This document shows positions 1 to 12,254 of a stretch of 64,000 nucleotides of DNA, in pieces; the stretch's first letter is position 1, and each line of letters starts with the position of its first letter. The notes beneath the pieces are model-generated. The model was not told where the DNA came from, did not search any database, and was given only the letters and a program-made list of their open reading frames with translations. The stretch is from Rhabditophanes sp. KR3021 (lineage: Eukaryota > Nematoda > Chromadorea > Rhabditida > Alloionematidae), in assembly GCA_963281155.1 (NCBI GenBank), contig CAUJLY010000002.1, forward strand, positions 7,440,001 through 7,504,000, read 5' to 3'. The position numbers were made by a program, and so were the translations under genes.

Positions 1-3000
1 ACAATGAGGACCTCAAACATTTAATGAGGTCAGGGAAAAGATTATTCTTCGAAAGTCTAATGGCTTGCTAAAGTTTTCATGACATCCAAAGCTTAATAAC
101 AATTACCTCACAACTATTTTACCTCATCGACTAGACTTTAAATAAAAGCATTTCCTTATAAATAATTCCAACTAACAAATTAACACATGTCACCAGCTCT
201 CCCTAAAACTTTAACTACAAATAAAGAAAAGCATTAATGTTATTTGTTGTACAAATAAATAAGAGAGAAAACAGTGGAAGATAAGGATCTTTAAAATTGA
301 TTATACATAATTTGTTTGTTTAAGGAGAATAATTGCCCATTTAGTTGTGTTTATTTAAGTTGCAAAAAATAAAGGATTCATGAGATGTGTAGAGGCATCA
401 GGAATCGTGTGTGTTTTTTGGGAAGATTCATTAAGATAGATAAGGGTGGAAAGACGTGGGTTAAGTGTTGGTAGAGATAAGTTGATAGTGAGTTTAGAAT
501 GTAGATAAATAATCTGGTGTCTTCATCAATTGTATGTGCAAATGGAAGTAATGGCAGTGTAAATGTCCATCATGGATTGAAAGGATAATATGTGGTAGGA
601 AACAGCTGGTAACACCAATGTTTAGTTAACATCCTTTAAAAATAAATGTTGCACGTTATTCTTCTGTCTAAAGTTGTTATTTGGCATAAAAAGAATGTTT
701 TTTAGGAGTGTTTTTAAAAAAATAAAACTTTTCAAATTAATTTGAAACAAGCTTGAGTAGTGGTGTGTGGCACGTTTTCGATTAACTTGGCACATGCACA
801 TAGTAGTATATGGAAAGTTAGAGAGGAAATAAATAAAAATATTCAGCATAGAAGCAGACACCACAATATAGAATATATTTAAGTTCCCCAAAATGAGCCC
901 ATGGACGCGTCCTTTGATGGTGTGGTGATAAGAAACACCATATAAAACATATTTTGTCGTCATCTCGCAAAAAATAGACCTAAGGGGAGGCATTGCAATG
1001 TTTGATAAGGAAATTGGCAATTTTTTGTTAAATATATATACAAAATATTCTTCTTCAAAAAATACTAGTAAGGAAATGACGTCTTAGTACATTTTTGTGT
1101 CGTTGGGTCCATTGTTTTGTTAAGACATAGGTAACGTATATTTGTAAATAGTAATATCATAAAAGAATATATAATTTGTGAATATAATTAATTTAAAGTA
1201 TGTATAATATATTTAAAGATGCAAAAACAAATGTTACAGTGTATATAAAGATGATACACCACTAAATACACATTCTAAAATGATAAAAAGAACACTTGAA
1301 TGAAAAAGTTCTGATTCAATGAGTAACTTTGGTAAATATATGTAGTATGTAATTTATTTATTTGGTTTGGTCAGTCCAGAAGAAGGATTTGGAAGAAATT
1401 AGATGGTGTAAGAAAAAGATGTGTATTTGTATCGTTGTCGACAAAAAACTAGAACAACAAGACAATTTGTTACCAAAGGATGATAATAAGATAAAATGGT
1501 AACCTCAAATAAAATTTATTTATTTTGATATAAGTAGATCACTCTTAATAATATTAAATACACGTAATCAATCAGTTGCGAGGATGTTTTTTGAAGTTGA
1601 CTCTAATCATTGACAAAGGCAGATAAAGCGTAGGAAAATTTAAATTTTTTTTAAGTTTTATTTAGTATGTGTGTGGAAATTTAATTGCATATTTATTTAT
1701 CTGTCAGCTTACATTTTATTATATATCTAATTTGTATGCAAGTTTCAGGGTTCTAGAAAGTAATCATAAAAACAACACAACCTAAAAATGTAAAGACTTT
1801 AATAGATACACATACTTAAAATAATAACTGATGCTGTTGAAAGTAAATTGTTTGTTCCTGGACAATTATACTACTACTTTTTTTCACAACTAAACAATAT
1901 TATACGACACTTGTAATAGGATCGTCTCTTATCACTTAACGGAAATGAGGATCTTTTATGTTGTATCTTTTATTTAATATCTTTTGATGGATGTCAAAAC
2001 GGATTATTAATATAATAGCTTTTAGATGAAATGAATAAAAAGAATAAAAAGAGATTGGGATATAAATGAGGTAGATTGAATTTTTTGCAAAATTTGTTTA
2101 AAAGCGTATTTTGTGAGGCCACACTTTAAGTCACTATTAAACTATCAAAAAACAGTTGCCCCAAAAGCCATCAAGCTCCCCTTAAATGAAGCATAAGTAG
2201 ATTGAAAGTGTGTGCAATCATTTGAAAAAGGCATAAACTAAATGTAGTCAGTTGAAAGGACTTCACAAATTAGCATCAACCCAAACGTACACATAAATAA
2301 AATAGAAATCACCCCCTCTAAAGCTAATTGAAACGACAATCTTTCAAATGATGTATACATATTTTGCCACTACAATAGAGGAAAAGACTTAGGAGTGGTG
2401 GTGTGGAGGAGGTTGCGCATTGCTTAAAGGCAACAACCAATGCACCATCATTACTATAAACTTTTAAATCTAAAATTAATCTCCTAACACAAATTACTAG
2501 AGTGATGATGATCGTTAAAGCTGCTATTAGTTTGTGTACAACATACTATATAATGTTTCTTCATTACTATACAATAATCTAGTTTAAAGGGGAATTCTAA
2601 GCAAAATTTATTCATGACATGCCTAAAAGGAGATCAAAAAGTAATGGGACCTTTTTTGGGTAAAAGCCTTTTATTTTGTATTTACCTTTCGATATAAAAA
2701 AGATGGAGTTTAGAATAGACTTTTATATGCATTTTTTAGTTTGGACGTGTTGTACAATGAAAGAGGTTATGATCAAAAGTATTCAGTCAACACCTTGTTG
2801 AATAACCTCAAAAAAGTGAGTTATTAATATTTTATTCACAGTTGGTGTCCTTTTGTGTACATCAAAAATAATAAACTGATTATGTGAACTTTCACAAACC
2901 TCAAGTTGGCCTTGACTATGAAATATAAATTACAATTGTAAGAAAGCCATAATACAAACAAAAGACAAAATTCAATGATTTAATCAAAAAATAGGGATTC

Positions 3001-3861
3001 CGGTTAACTTTTATGGTTCTAGTTTATGTTAACTATGTGAATCTGTATCAAAACTACAAAAAAGTTACATTATTTCCTCCTAATGTCAACAACAAATACT
3101 TCCATAAATTGCAAAAAACAGCACCTTACCTGTTTATTAGCAATCAAAAAATTGAATAATTGTTGAAGAAAGAACAATATAATATGTCATTTATAAAGTT
3201 AAACGGCACGTGAAAAAGGTAATGAAGATGTTTACAATTGAACTTGGTGTGCAATGATGTGATAAGCAGTATAAGAAAAGACAGTGCATAGTTTGATGAA
3301 CTTAAACTCGCAATCCCCACATCATCAGCTAAATGGTGCTTTCATTAAGGGTAGTGATGAATTTTGGGAATTTTTGAACTTCAATACACATTCACACTAA
3401 CAACATTTTATTTAACTTCTTCAAAAAGGTGATTTTAAAAGGGGATGCACCCATCTGTCAACAATTATTAACAACATCTTCCATTTTTGTCAAGATACCC
3501 CCACTAAAATCAATTACTTAATTGAGCATGCAATAATTAAATTGAATCGTAAATTGCGTCGTTTGTTGGCATGCGATTTGGCACAAGGATAGTTGGATCT
3601 TTTTATGATTGTCGGTTTAAGTTTACTTTTGTTGCGAAAGATGGTGGTGGTAGGGGGGAGGTTGTGGTTACAGAGATTGGGATAGTATCACTTTAAGTTT
3701 GACGGAACGGTTTATTTGCTTTTAAGTGTTTTTGATTGCACTTTGTTAATCATCCAAACTTCTATTTTTGACACTTCCCTCGACAGGTAACAAAGAAGGA
3801 TTCATTTGTTGAGACTATCCTAATATATTGCATAACTTGGTGATTGTGGCATACTCAAAAC
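1..3861. other. long AT-rich non-coding stretch upstream of Abi
   Basis: I found no gene in this stretch. The longest open frame (622-1020, minus, 132 codons) is hydrophobic, low in complexity and resembles no family I know. The DNA is very AT-rich, with G-rich patches near 2391-2420 and 3640-3685 just upstream of the Abi start. It may be intergenic or hold 5' introns and control sequence of Abi; the sequence does not decide. Confidence 0.5.
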
Positions 3862-5294
3862 ATGAATGACAATCAAATATTGTATCGACAACTTATTCAG
3901 GAGGATATTCCGAAAGGGTGCGCTCATCTCGAAGAAAGTCACATCAGTCTGAACAAGATAGCTGCTTTTTGTGAAGCCAATTACCTCGAGGTAAGTTTCT
4001 GTTGTGAGTACCAATCAAATTAACTCTTTCCTTTTTAGTCCGTCGACAAGAAACAAGCTTTTGAGGAAACGAAGAGATATGCCGTTCAGAGTTTGGGTAG
4101 TGTAGCCTATCATATCAGCAATTTGGCAGTTTCCGCATTACACGTTCTAACTCTACAGAATGAGAAACTCGAGGAGCTTTCAGGCTCCGTAGCCTCAGCT
4201 AGTCTTGATATGAAAATGAAGAAAGAAAAGTGTGGAAGATTAAAGATTGGCAGTTTATCGTGTCCTAAAAGAACCCAAAACGATGCTCGACAAGAAAATG
4301 TGATGCAAAAGACAGCGCCCAATTATGTTAGAAAAGCGATTGATTTTAATGCTTTGGATGATGTAGGCCACGGAACAATTATCCCCGAAGACAGGTCAAG
4401 GCACCTCAACAATTCAACTGGAGTTTATGGGAGTAGTATGATGGATGGAAACATGTCTAGAATGACAAACATGTCCACTTTAGGCCGTGGAAATTCTTCA
4501 GCCTCTGCAGTTTATGCTTCTAATGCGGATGTCCATCACAAGATGTCGACTCTTTCGCGTGGAACTCTCAGAGGGGGTATCATTCAGAATGAATCACATT
4601 ATCGGGTACCTTCGATTGCTCCCACGCCGATGGTTGATGACTTGAGGTATTCTACTTTGACGAAGGCTCAAGCGATGGGAATGAGACAGACATACAATCA
4701 AGAAAAAGAAGCTCCCCAAGTTTAATGAACACGATCAGGCAATCTCAGCACCAATACAACATAGGATATATGGATGACTCGAATCCGTATGGAGAGTACG
4801 GAACCTTGAAGGCACGACCTGCCCCTCAATTAGCTTCGATGCAGTATGGCGTTATCGGTGGAACCAACACCTCAATCATGTCTGGGTATTCGGGAGCTCC
4901 CTCCATCAAAAGCACGACAATGGTAAATAATTGTGGGGTAACAAACAATCATATGAAAGAGACTTTTTCACATCATGATGATGAAGATGATATGATGCCT
5001 GCTCCGCCACCATTATTCATTAACAATATTCCAAGTCCAACATCTCAATACAGTGACACACGCAGCTTTGAAGCCTACTCCAGCAGTTCACACCAAAATA
5101 GTTCGGTCCCCGACAATTACCTCGAAAGGGCAATTGTTCTATTCGACTACGATGCAGAGAAGCCCGACGAATTAGCACTACGAGAAAATTCCATCGTCTA
5201 CATACTAAGAAAAAACGAAGACGGCTGGTTTGAAGGTGTGATGAATGGAGCAACAGGTCTCTTTCCTGGAAACTATGTAAAAACAATAAATTAA
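3862..5294 (+). CDS. abi-1: Abl interactor (Abi), WAVE complex subunit
   Basis: Abi proteins are subunits of the WAVE regulatory complex, which activates Arp2/3-driven actin assembly at the cell cortex. Exons read as 3862-3990, 4039-4719 and 4749-5294, giving 451 residues. The N-terminal helical region and the homeodomain-homologous part match the family (QEDIPKG, EETKRYAVQSL, SVAYHISNLA, then RKAIDF and DDVGHG). A Ser/Thr/Pro-rich middle follows, and a C-terminal SH3 domain covers about the last 60 residues (ALFDY-like VLFDYDAEKPDEL, DGWFEG, GLFPGNYVK). The frame breaks near 4720: a 29-nt GT-AG intron (4720-4748) restores it exactly, but one missing base in the assembly would also explain it. 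The family call is firm; the third exon boundary is inferred. Confidence 0.9.
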
Positions 5295-5646
5295 CACATG
5301 TACTGTTTAATTTATTCTAATAATAAATTTATTTTTTGACCTTTCTTTGTGTTTTTGTCTGTTCAATGATCACTTAATGTTGTACTTTTTGTGAACAAAC
5401 TGTGGCTGTGATTAGAGGTGCTTAGTTGTTGTGTATTGGCATGCAACAATTGCATGTGCAACCTTGATTACATCAAATGTTATCAACATCTTGACAACAA
5501 CACTTCTTTTTCTTAACTTTGACTTGGTCTGTTTACGATCGTTTTTATTGTTGTTGTATGATAAGGGGACGAGAAAAATGTAGAATATTTGTGTATTTAT
5601 ATTGACGTTTATTTTAATATACATTCATTTTGGTTATTTATACAGC

Positions 5647-7083
5647 ATGAAAACATTTCCTAAAGATTTTTTATGGGGCACCGCTACTAGTGCATATCAG
5701 ATTGAAGGTTCTGCAGGCTTAGATGGGAAAGGTAGAAGCATTTGGGATGAATTTTCGCATATCGATGGAAAAATTCATAATAACGAGAATGGAGATGTTG
5801 CCACTGACTCATACAACCAAATGGATGAAGATTTGCGTGTGTTGAAAGAGTTACGAGTCAAGCACTATAGATTCTCCTTGGCTTGGACGAGAATTTTGCC
5901 GAGTGGAGTATGGAGTGAAGTCAATCAAAAAGGAGTTGACTATTACAACAAATTGATCAATGCATTGCTTGCCAACAATATCATTCCAATGGTTACATTG
6001 TACCATTGGGATCTTCCATCTGCGCTTCAATTCAAAGGAGGCTGGTTGAATGATTCAATTCAAGAGTGGTTTGCCAATTACGCCAAAATATGTTTTGGTT
6101 TATTTGGGGACAGAGTCAAGTATTGGATTACTCTCAATGAACCTTATGTCACAGCTAATTTTGGGTATGGCAAATACTTTGTTGAGATGGCTCCGGGCGG
6201 GCTACAAAGTCACTCGGCTTGGACAGTTTATCAAGTCGCGTACAATCAATTGATGGCTCACGCTAAGGCGGTTAAAGTGTACAGGGATCTTTTCCAAGAC
6301 GAACAGAAAGGGCAAATCGGAATCGTTAATCCTATTTTTACTCCTGTTCCAGGCAATGACACTGCTCAAGATAAAGCAGCTTGTGATTTGTTTTACGACT
6401 TTATTTTTGGCATCTTTGTCGAGCCCATTTATGGAAGTGGAGATTATCCCCAACTTCTAAAGGATAGACATGAGGTATTAAGAAAAAAAGAAGGCCAATC
6501 TGACACTAGATTGAGGCAATTTAGTGAAGATGATAAGAAACTCTTAAAAGGGTCGGCCGATTTTTTCGGGCTCAATTACTATTGTCCAATAGCCATTTAT
6601 AATGGCGAATTCAGTGTTCCAGGCTTTCCCTCCCAGACAACTGCAGATGGAGACTTGGCTTCAACATTTAGACCAGAATGGAAGTCTGCTGGATCCGGGT
6701 GGGTTAAAGATGTCCCTTCAGGATTATACGATATTTTAAAAGTCATCAAAATCAAATACGGAGACATTCCAATAATCATAACTGAAAATGGATGCATGGA
6801 TATGGAGGGAGAAGGGTTAGAAGATGTCAGCCGGATACAATACATCCAAGGACACCTTGAAGCAGTATGGGATGCCATCAATGAAGGAGTCAATGTCAAG
6901 GGATACACTCACTGGGCCCCGTTCGATAATTTTGAATGGCATGATGGCAAAAGCACTCGGTTTGGGTTGTATCATGTTGATTATGAATCTCCTCATTTAA
7001 CTAGAACTCCGAAAAAGTCTAGTTTTGTGTATTCAGATATTATCAAGAAAAATGGAGTTGAGAAGTTGAATGGACGTTTGTAA
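5647..7083 (+). CDS. GH1 family beta-glucosidase (klotho/lactase-like)
   Basis: A glycoside hydrolase family 1 TIM-barrel enzyme of 478 residues that retains beta-glycosidic bond cleavage residues. The start region reads [19 protein letters not shown], the GH1 N-terminal signature. The acid/base glutamate lies in ITLNEPYVT and the nucleophile in IIITENG; the aglycone-side [12 protein letters not shown] motif is also present. No signal peptide is visible when translation begins at the ATG at 5647, so it is probably cytosolic. That ATG sits one base after a splice-acceptor-like TTTATACAG, which suggests trans-splicing or a 5' UTR intron. The whole protein is in one exon. Animal-type GH1 enzymes such as LCTL and klotho-like proteins are the nearest fit; the natural substrate cannot be told. 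Confidence 0.9.
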   Translation: MKTFPKDFLWGTATSAYQIEGSAGLDGKGRSIWDEFSHIDGKIHNNENGDVATDSYNQMDEDLRVLKELRVKHYRFSLAWTRILPSGVWSEVNQKGVDYYNKLINALLANNIIPMVTLYHWDLPSALQFKGGWLNDSIQEWFANYAKICFGLFGDRVKYWITLNEPYVTANFGYGKYFVEMAPGGLQSHSAWTVYQVAYNQLMAHAKAVKVYRDLFQDEQKGQIGIVNPIFTPVPGNDTAQDKAACDLFYDFIFGIFVEPIYGSGDYPQLLKDRHEVLRKKEGQSDTRLRQFSEDDKKLLKGSADFFGLNYYCPIAIYNGEFSVPGFPSQTTADGDLASTFRPEWKSAGSGWVKDVPSGLYDILKVIKIKYGDIPIIITENGCMDMEGEGLEDVSRIQYIQGHLEAVWDAINEGVNVKGYTHWAPFDNFEWHDGKSTRFGLYHVDYESPHLTRTPKKSSFVYSDIIKKNGVEKLNGRL

Positions 7084-7168
7084 ATGAGCTCTTTTATAAA
7101 TGAATCAGTTTAAAATTGTTTTGCATTAATTGGTCTTAGATTAATTTGCAATAAATATATACTATTAA

Positions 7169-8492
7169 TTAAAACCAATCCGTTAATGTCATGATTATCG
7201 AGCTAAAAAAGAAACCAAAGAAGGTACCTGCAGATTGAGTCATAGACGTAAACAATCCATCCTTTAGTGGCTCCGTCATTCTTACAATTTTGTGATCATT
7301 CATCTCCGAACGGGCTGCTAAATAACCTCCTGATAGAGCGAATAAAATTAGTGAGATAAAATATACATTTTCGTTTGTAATCAGTACTGGTAAGATTCGT
7401 GTCTGTGGTCGGTAATTGCAGAACAAAAATATGATTATAAATATTGTTCTGGCGATTGATGAGACAAATAGTTGTTTCTGAGTTAATTTGATATATCCAG
7501 CCAATGATGTACCGAGTGTAAGGAAGATTCCAAATAACAGAAATAATGAAGGAACGAACATTTGTTCGGGAATAAAGAAGTCATAAAAGCTTTGTTCTCG
7601 ATAAATCTCTGTTTCAAATATCATCATGGGAAAGACGGTAAATGTTGTGAAGTAGAGGATGAATGTATTTATTAATTGCAGACTCCTGTCAAATGTTTCA
7701 TCTCTTGCATCGGGTATTCTATACTGAATTTCGAAAGTAATTCCCTTACCAACTTCCTTAAAACATTTGACAGGCAAAAGTTTTGATAAGCACCAAATGA
7801 GAAAGGGTAAGATAATAAATGAAATGGTTGCTACGTTGTAAAATGCTGAAATCATAAATACAATTCCCACAATTATTAATCCACTATTCTCTCCTAATAG
7901 TAATCCATTTAGATATTCAGGTGGCAAAATAACTAAATATTGGTGATACACATTCTGGGAAGTCCCAATTACAAATGCTAAAACGAGCAAAGTAATAATT
8001 CGAGACACAAATATCAAAACTTCTCCTCCAAAACTTATAGCTACACATTCTAATACAACAGCAATGTAATATATAGCTAAGGTCCACTGAAATGTATGTA
8101 TATAATTGTGTATATAGATATAATAAATTCTTGGACATATCATAAACCCCCAGTGAGAAGAAAACCGTCCACACATGTTTACAAATAAAGTTGCCAGCAT
8201 TATGTAATATGAAGCTGAGGTATATCCATTAATTGTTTCAAAAAAAGAATCATTTGTGTAAAATTGCAAGTACTTAAAGAATAATTATTTTACTTTTTAT
8301 GTTACTTACGGAAGGTGATACTAGTATAAATATACTCCATGGGAATAAATGATTCAGGCCAAAGATGAAAAAATATAAATATGTTACAAGATGTTGAGTC
8401 TTTGTTAATTCAAATATGGGTTCATTTTTGGGAATGGTTTCGTTTTGAGGAATATTTTCAATAGGAATCAGTTCCATTTCCTCGGCTTTCAT
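7169..8492 (-). CDS. equilibrative nucleoside transporter (SLC29 family)
   Basis: An integral membrane carrier of the ENT family, which moves nucleosides down their gradient. Exons are 8492-8310 and 8272-7169 with a 37-nt intron, giving 428 residues. The first exon has an acidic N-terminal tail and then the ENT first-helix signature, FFIFGLNHLFPWSIF. About ten further hydrophobic helices follow, and the last reads GTFFGFFFSSIIM. An unusual feature is the short loop between helices 6 and 7 compared with vertebrate ENTs. The gene converges on the GH1 gene with only 85 nt between stop codons. The family call is good; substrate preference is unknown. Confidence 0.78.
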
Positions 8493-8740
8493 ATTTTGAA
8501 GGAGGAAATATACGAGAGAGGCTTTTTTAAATCAATAAATATGCCTGTCTGTCGCGCAAAAAGTGATAGGGCACATTAAATAAAAATAGTATTTATTAAG
8601 TAGTTTAGAGTAAACATTTTATTTATGTTAAAATATTGTATCATAATCGTAACATTGCAAACAAATGAAATATTAAAGTTGACTTGTAATGAGATACGGA
8701 ATGTAGAGTAAACCAACAAAATATAGTTTTTTTAAATTAT

Positions 8741-11344
8741 TTACAATGATTGAAAAGAGTCATTACTGGAAACATCACTTGTTTCCTCAAATTCACACAC
8801 TTCAAAGGACTCACATGACAAGTTAAGAGATTCGAAGTTCAAAAATTCATCAACCTCACTTGTATTGTCTTCTTCAGCAGTTTTAAGGGAATATTTTTCA
8901 TCTAATCCAATGGCAGTACAAACAGGGTCATTCAATTCATGAACTCCAGAGGCAGTGCAGACAGAGTCATTCAATTCATCAGTTTTAATGGCAGTACAAA
9001 CAGAGCCATTCAATTCATCAACTCCGATAGCAGTACAAACAGACTCATTAACTTCCTCAAAAAACTCCCCACCTTCTACATGTAAACATTCAAACTGTTC
9101 GGAAACCAACTCCTCAGTTTCGATGTCATTTCCAAATTGAGTTCCACCATTATGTTTTACATAACTGTCACAAACCATTTTTTTAAAAAGATTTATATTT
9201 TGATTGAATGCAGCTTCGGTATCGTAAATGGACTTAAAGACGGGGTAAATAGACATAACAAAATCAACATTTGCTTCTTCAATTGGGGCTTTGTGGCAAC
9301 TATTAGACGTCCCTTCTTTTAGTAGTACTTTTTCTTCCAAAAAATGATACATTTCAGCCTTTGAATTTGCCAACAGTCTTTGGTAATTGCCAACTTCCTT
9401 CTGGTGCTCAATTTCCTTTTCCTTCAATTGCTTAGACAAATCTTTGATTTTTATTGAAGAGTTAGTTGACAATAACTCAATAGTATCTCTGCATTGAGAC
9501 ACCTTTATGTTATTTATTGCTTCAGCCGTTTGAAACTGAAGCTGCGAATCAATTTTCAAATTGTCTAATTCTTTCTGAAGTTCCAGATTTTTAGATTTTA
9601 AGTGATTTTGCAAATTATTTGCCTTAGTCATGAATGATTCACTTTCAGCTAATCGCATTTTATAACAATCAACTTGACATCTCAACTTATATTTCTCATT
9701 ATCTTGATGGATCATGTATGCTTTAGCATCTTTTGTGTAATCTTCTACCTCAATTTTCATTTCTTTCTTTTCCTCCTCGAGAAGCTTAATAATTTTGAGG
9801 TTTTTTATGTTGTCAGCAGAATGTGCTTTCCTTGATGCTGCTAACTCTTCATCAAACCTATCCTTTTCTTCATCTCTTGTAGTCCTAAGTTTATCTAAAT
9901 TAGCCACGTATTTTTTAGCCATTTCAGTTCTTTCGCCATCCATTTCAACAATTCTCTCTTTCATGAGAACAATGTCAAGGCGCATTCTTTTGATTTGAGA
10001 CGTGTAATCAGTAAACAGTTCATGAATGTTTAGAATGTCGTCAGCTGTAATTTCTTTACCAAACAATTGTACCTTACTTCTATTTCTCGCAGCCTTATTG
10101 CTACCAGTCATTTCTTCAATGTTTAGAATGTTATGAGATGCAACACTTTCACCAACACATTTTGCTTTCAATTGAGCCTTGGCATCTCTAATGTCTTTGG
10201 ATGATCTATTGATATAAAAATCGTTATCATGGAGTGTTTCAGGTTCCCCACCAACCACATCCAACTCCTTTTTCTCCTTCTCGACCCGAGTTAGTTGATT
10301 GCGCAATTCAATGATAGTTTGAGATTGAGTTTCAATTCTTTTTTCCAACTCCTCAATCCGTTTAGCATTAGGAAAAAAGTCACCCTTTGAATTGTCATCT
10401 TTCAAATACTTTTTGTCCATCTCATCAACGAACACATGAGCAATCGAGGCAAGTTCACGAATCATAAACTCCTCTTCACTTGATTGAGCCTCTTGAATCT
10501 CAGGGTTAATAGCATCATTCACACATTTGCCCTCCAAACCCTCTTGTTTCTCTTGTGTTGAGGTGGGTCCAACAAAATCCCATATCATTTTTCCCTTATT
10601 CTTCGTGCCAACAGGTACACGTAAATAAATCTTGATATGCATGGCATTTGTCTCAGCATCAATGTTCATCACAACCTCCGTCACATTACCATTTCCAAGA
10701 GGAAGTGAAGGTGGCATATTGGTAAAATAATAGGATTGATTGGTTAAAATTTGGGCCAACAAATCAGCACCCTCACTTTCACAAACTATGCCACTTTTGA
10801 GGGGTACGTTGTGGTAAGATGCGTAGTTGGATAAATTTGGTGTCTTAATGGCCTCTTCAATAGGGATGGGAATGTTTGATAGAAGAGAACGTTTAACTGC
10901 ATCGAGACACCATTCTGGATAATTTCCGTTTTCGGGCATTTTTCGGAAATAAAGACTGGAGGATGGGTTATGTAAAGGTGTGTTGCTAATTTTCTTATAA
11001 GTCAATTCATCAATAAATGGAAGAACCCCGTCTTGAATTCTTTGGCAAATAGCTCTCCTGATCGCAACCACAGATTCGTGTTCTGGGGCAGAAGGAGTGA
11101 AGGTGGTCTTGGTGAAAGGTTGGGCCGTATCAATGTCCTTTGAAGGAATTGTTCCAAAATCAATCTTTTGTTGTCTTGGTTCTGGAGGTTGTGAAACATC
11201 AAGAGTCATTTTTCTAAAATTAAATTATAATTAAAAGTTTTGAAAGCCATTTTCTTACCCTTGTTGCAATTGAAGTCCGGCAACATCAACGACTTCAAAA
11301 TCAACTTTGACTTTCAAAAGAAAATTATCAACTGAACAAGACAT
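8741..11344 (-). CDS. large coiled-coil protein with C-terminal 13-residue repeats
   Basis: I do not recognise this 851-residue protein. Exons are 11344-11259 and 11213-8741 with a 45-nt intron. The first exon encodes a short hydrophobic-charged strand (LLKVKVDFEVVDVAG). Residues about 60-230 look globular and contain a beta-rich segment (MHIKIYLRVPVGTK). Residues about 270-690 are charged heptad-like sequence with several coiled-coil stretches (RIEELEKRIETQSQTI, LSKQLKEKEIEHQKEV). The C-terminus is acidic and holds four copies of a 13-residue unit. No signal peptide or membrane helix is visible, so a cytoplasmic or nuclear scaffold is possible. It shares no obvious operon with its neighbours. 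Confidence 0.8.
8905..9058 (-). repeat. four tandem 39-bp coding repeats (13 residues each)
   Basis: The plus-strand word GCAGT recurs at 8913, 8952, 8991 and 9030, an exact 39-bp period. In protein the unit is (D/E/G)(S/P)VCTA(I/S)xxxE(L/K)(N/Y), with one cysteine per copy. Copies differ at a few positions, so the array is not brand new. It lies in the acidic tail of the coiled-coil protein. Confidence 0.9.
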
Positions 11345-12254
11345 TTTGTTGTTTGTTTCCGCAATAGTTATAACTGAAATAAAAAAGTTAATTAAAGAGT
11401 AGAATTGTTTCAGTCAAAAGACGTTGATAATTCATAGTGTGGTGACGTATAATCGTCAAACATTAAATGAAAAGTTGATATGGCAACTCTATCTGCTAAA
11501 AAATCCAACAAGACACTTAGTCTTGTTGACCATCAAAGAACAAAAGGATAATAAGTAAAAAGTGATGGTGATCTGCTTATTATATACAAACTAATAACTT
11601 GTTAAATGGTATGCCTACTGTTGTTAAAAGTCACACCCATTAAATTAGACTGTTCCAAAACCAGACTTTTTTATTGGGTCCATAAAAGTATCTCAATGAA
11701 TGGCACCAAAGTAACGGTATCTTTAATTTATTGGCATGCAATCACGAAAAGATTGCCTATCCACTTTAATCTAATAGATATGATAATTAAACAATGCTTC
11801 AAGTAATGAAAGATGATTGAAAATGTATTGGCCAAATTGTATCGAAGCCATTTAATTAGAAATCGAGGTTCATATTTCCTGAAGAGTAAAATAAATACAA
11901 CTCTGGCAACAAATTCGATGTAAAAATCTAATCCACAATACCCTACTTAACTTCGTCTCGACATAATTGTTTAGATTCATCAAATAAAATGTGTTTTAAT
12001 CTGACCACTTTTAAAATACTTTATTCTTATCAATTTCGTGGGGCATTTTATTATTGCACCATAAACTGTTTAGATGGCTTTTGAAAAAGGATAAAGAAAG
12101 GATGGACGTTATTTGTGATACTTGTTAGTATGTAATAATAAACTTTTATAAATGATGAATACTTTATTACTGTTGACAAGTTATAATATATGCTTAATAA
12201 ACAAATACACAGAATCAAATATTTGATAACTATTTATATAAGAGCAAAATCAAT
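11345..12254. other. intergenic stretch between coiled-coil gene and CDK8
   Basis: I see nothing supportable here. The 66-codon open frame at 11606-11806 (+) has no recognisable features. The stretch must hold the promoter of the coiled-coil gene and the 3' end of CDK8. Confidence 0.5.

Noticed and set aside
622..1020. 132-codon minus-strand open frame
   Set aside because: Hydrophobic, low complexity, no motif, no supporting splice structure; likely chance in AT-rich DNA.
4701..4722. Programmed -1 ribosomal frameshift in Abi
   Set aside because: The phase change would fit -1, but no X-XXY-YYZ slippery heptamer is in the correct frame; a tiny intron or a missing base is simpler.
5647..7083. 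GH1 gene as a bacterial transfer
   Set aside because: It is intronless, but other genes here are too, codon use is similar to neighbours, and the sequence is animal-like.
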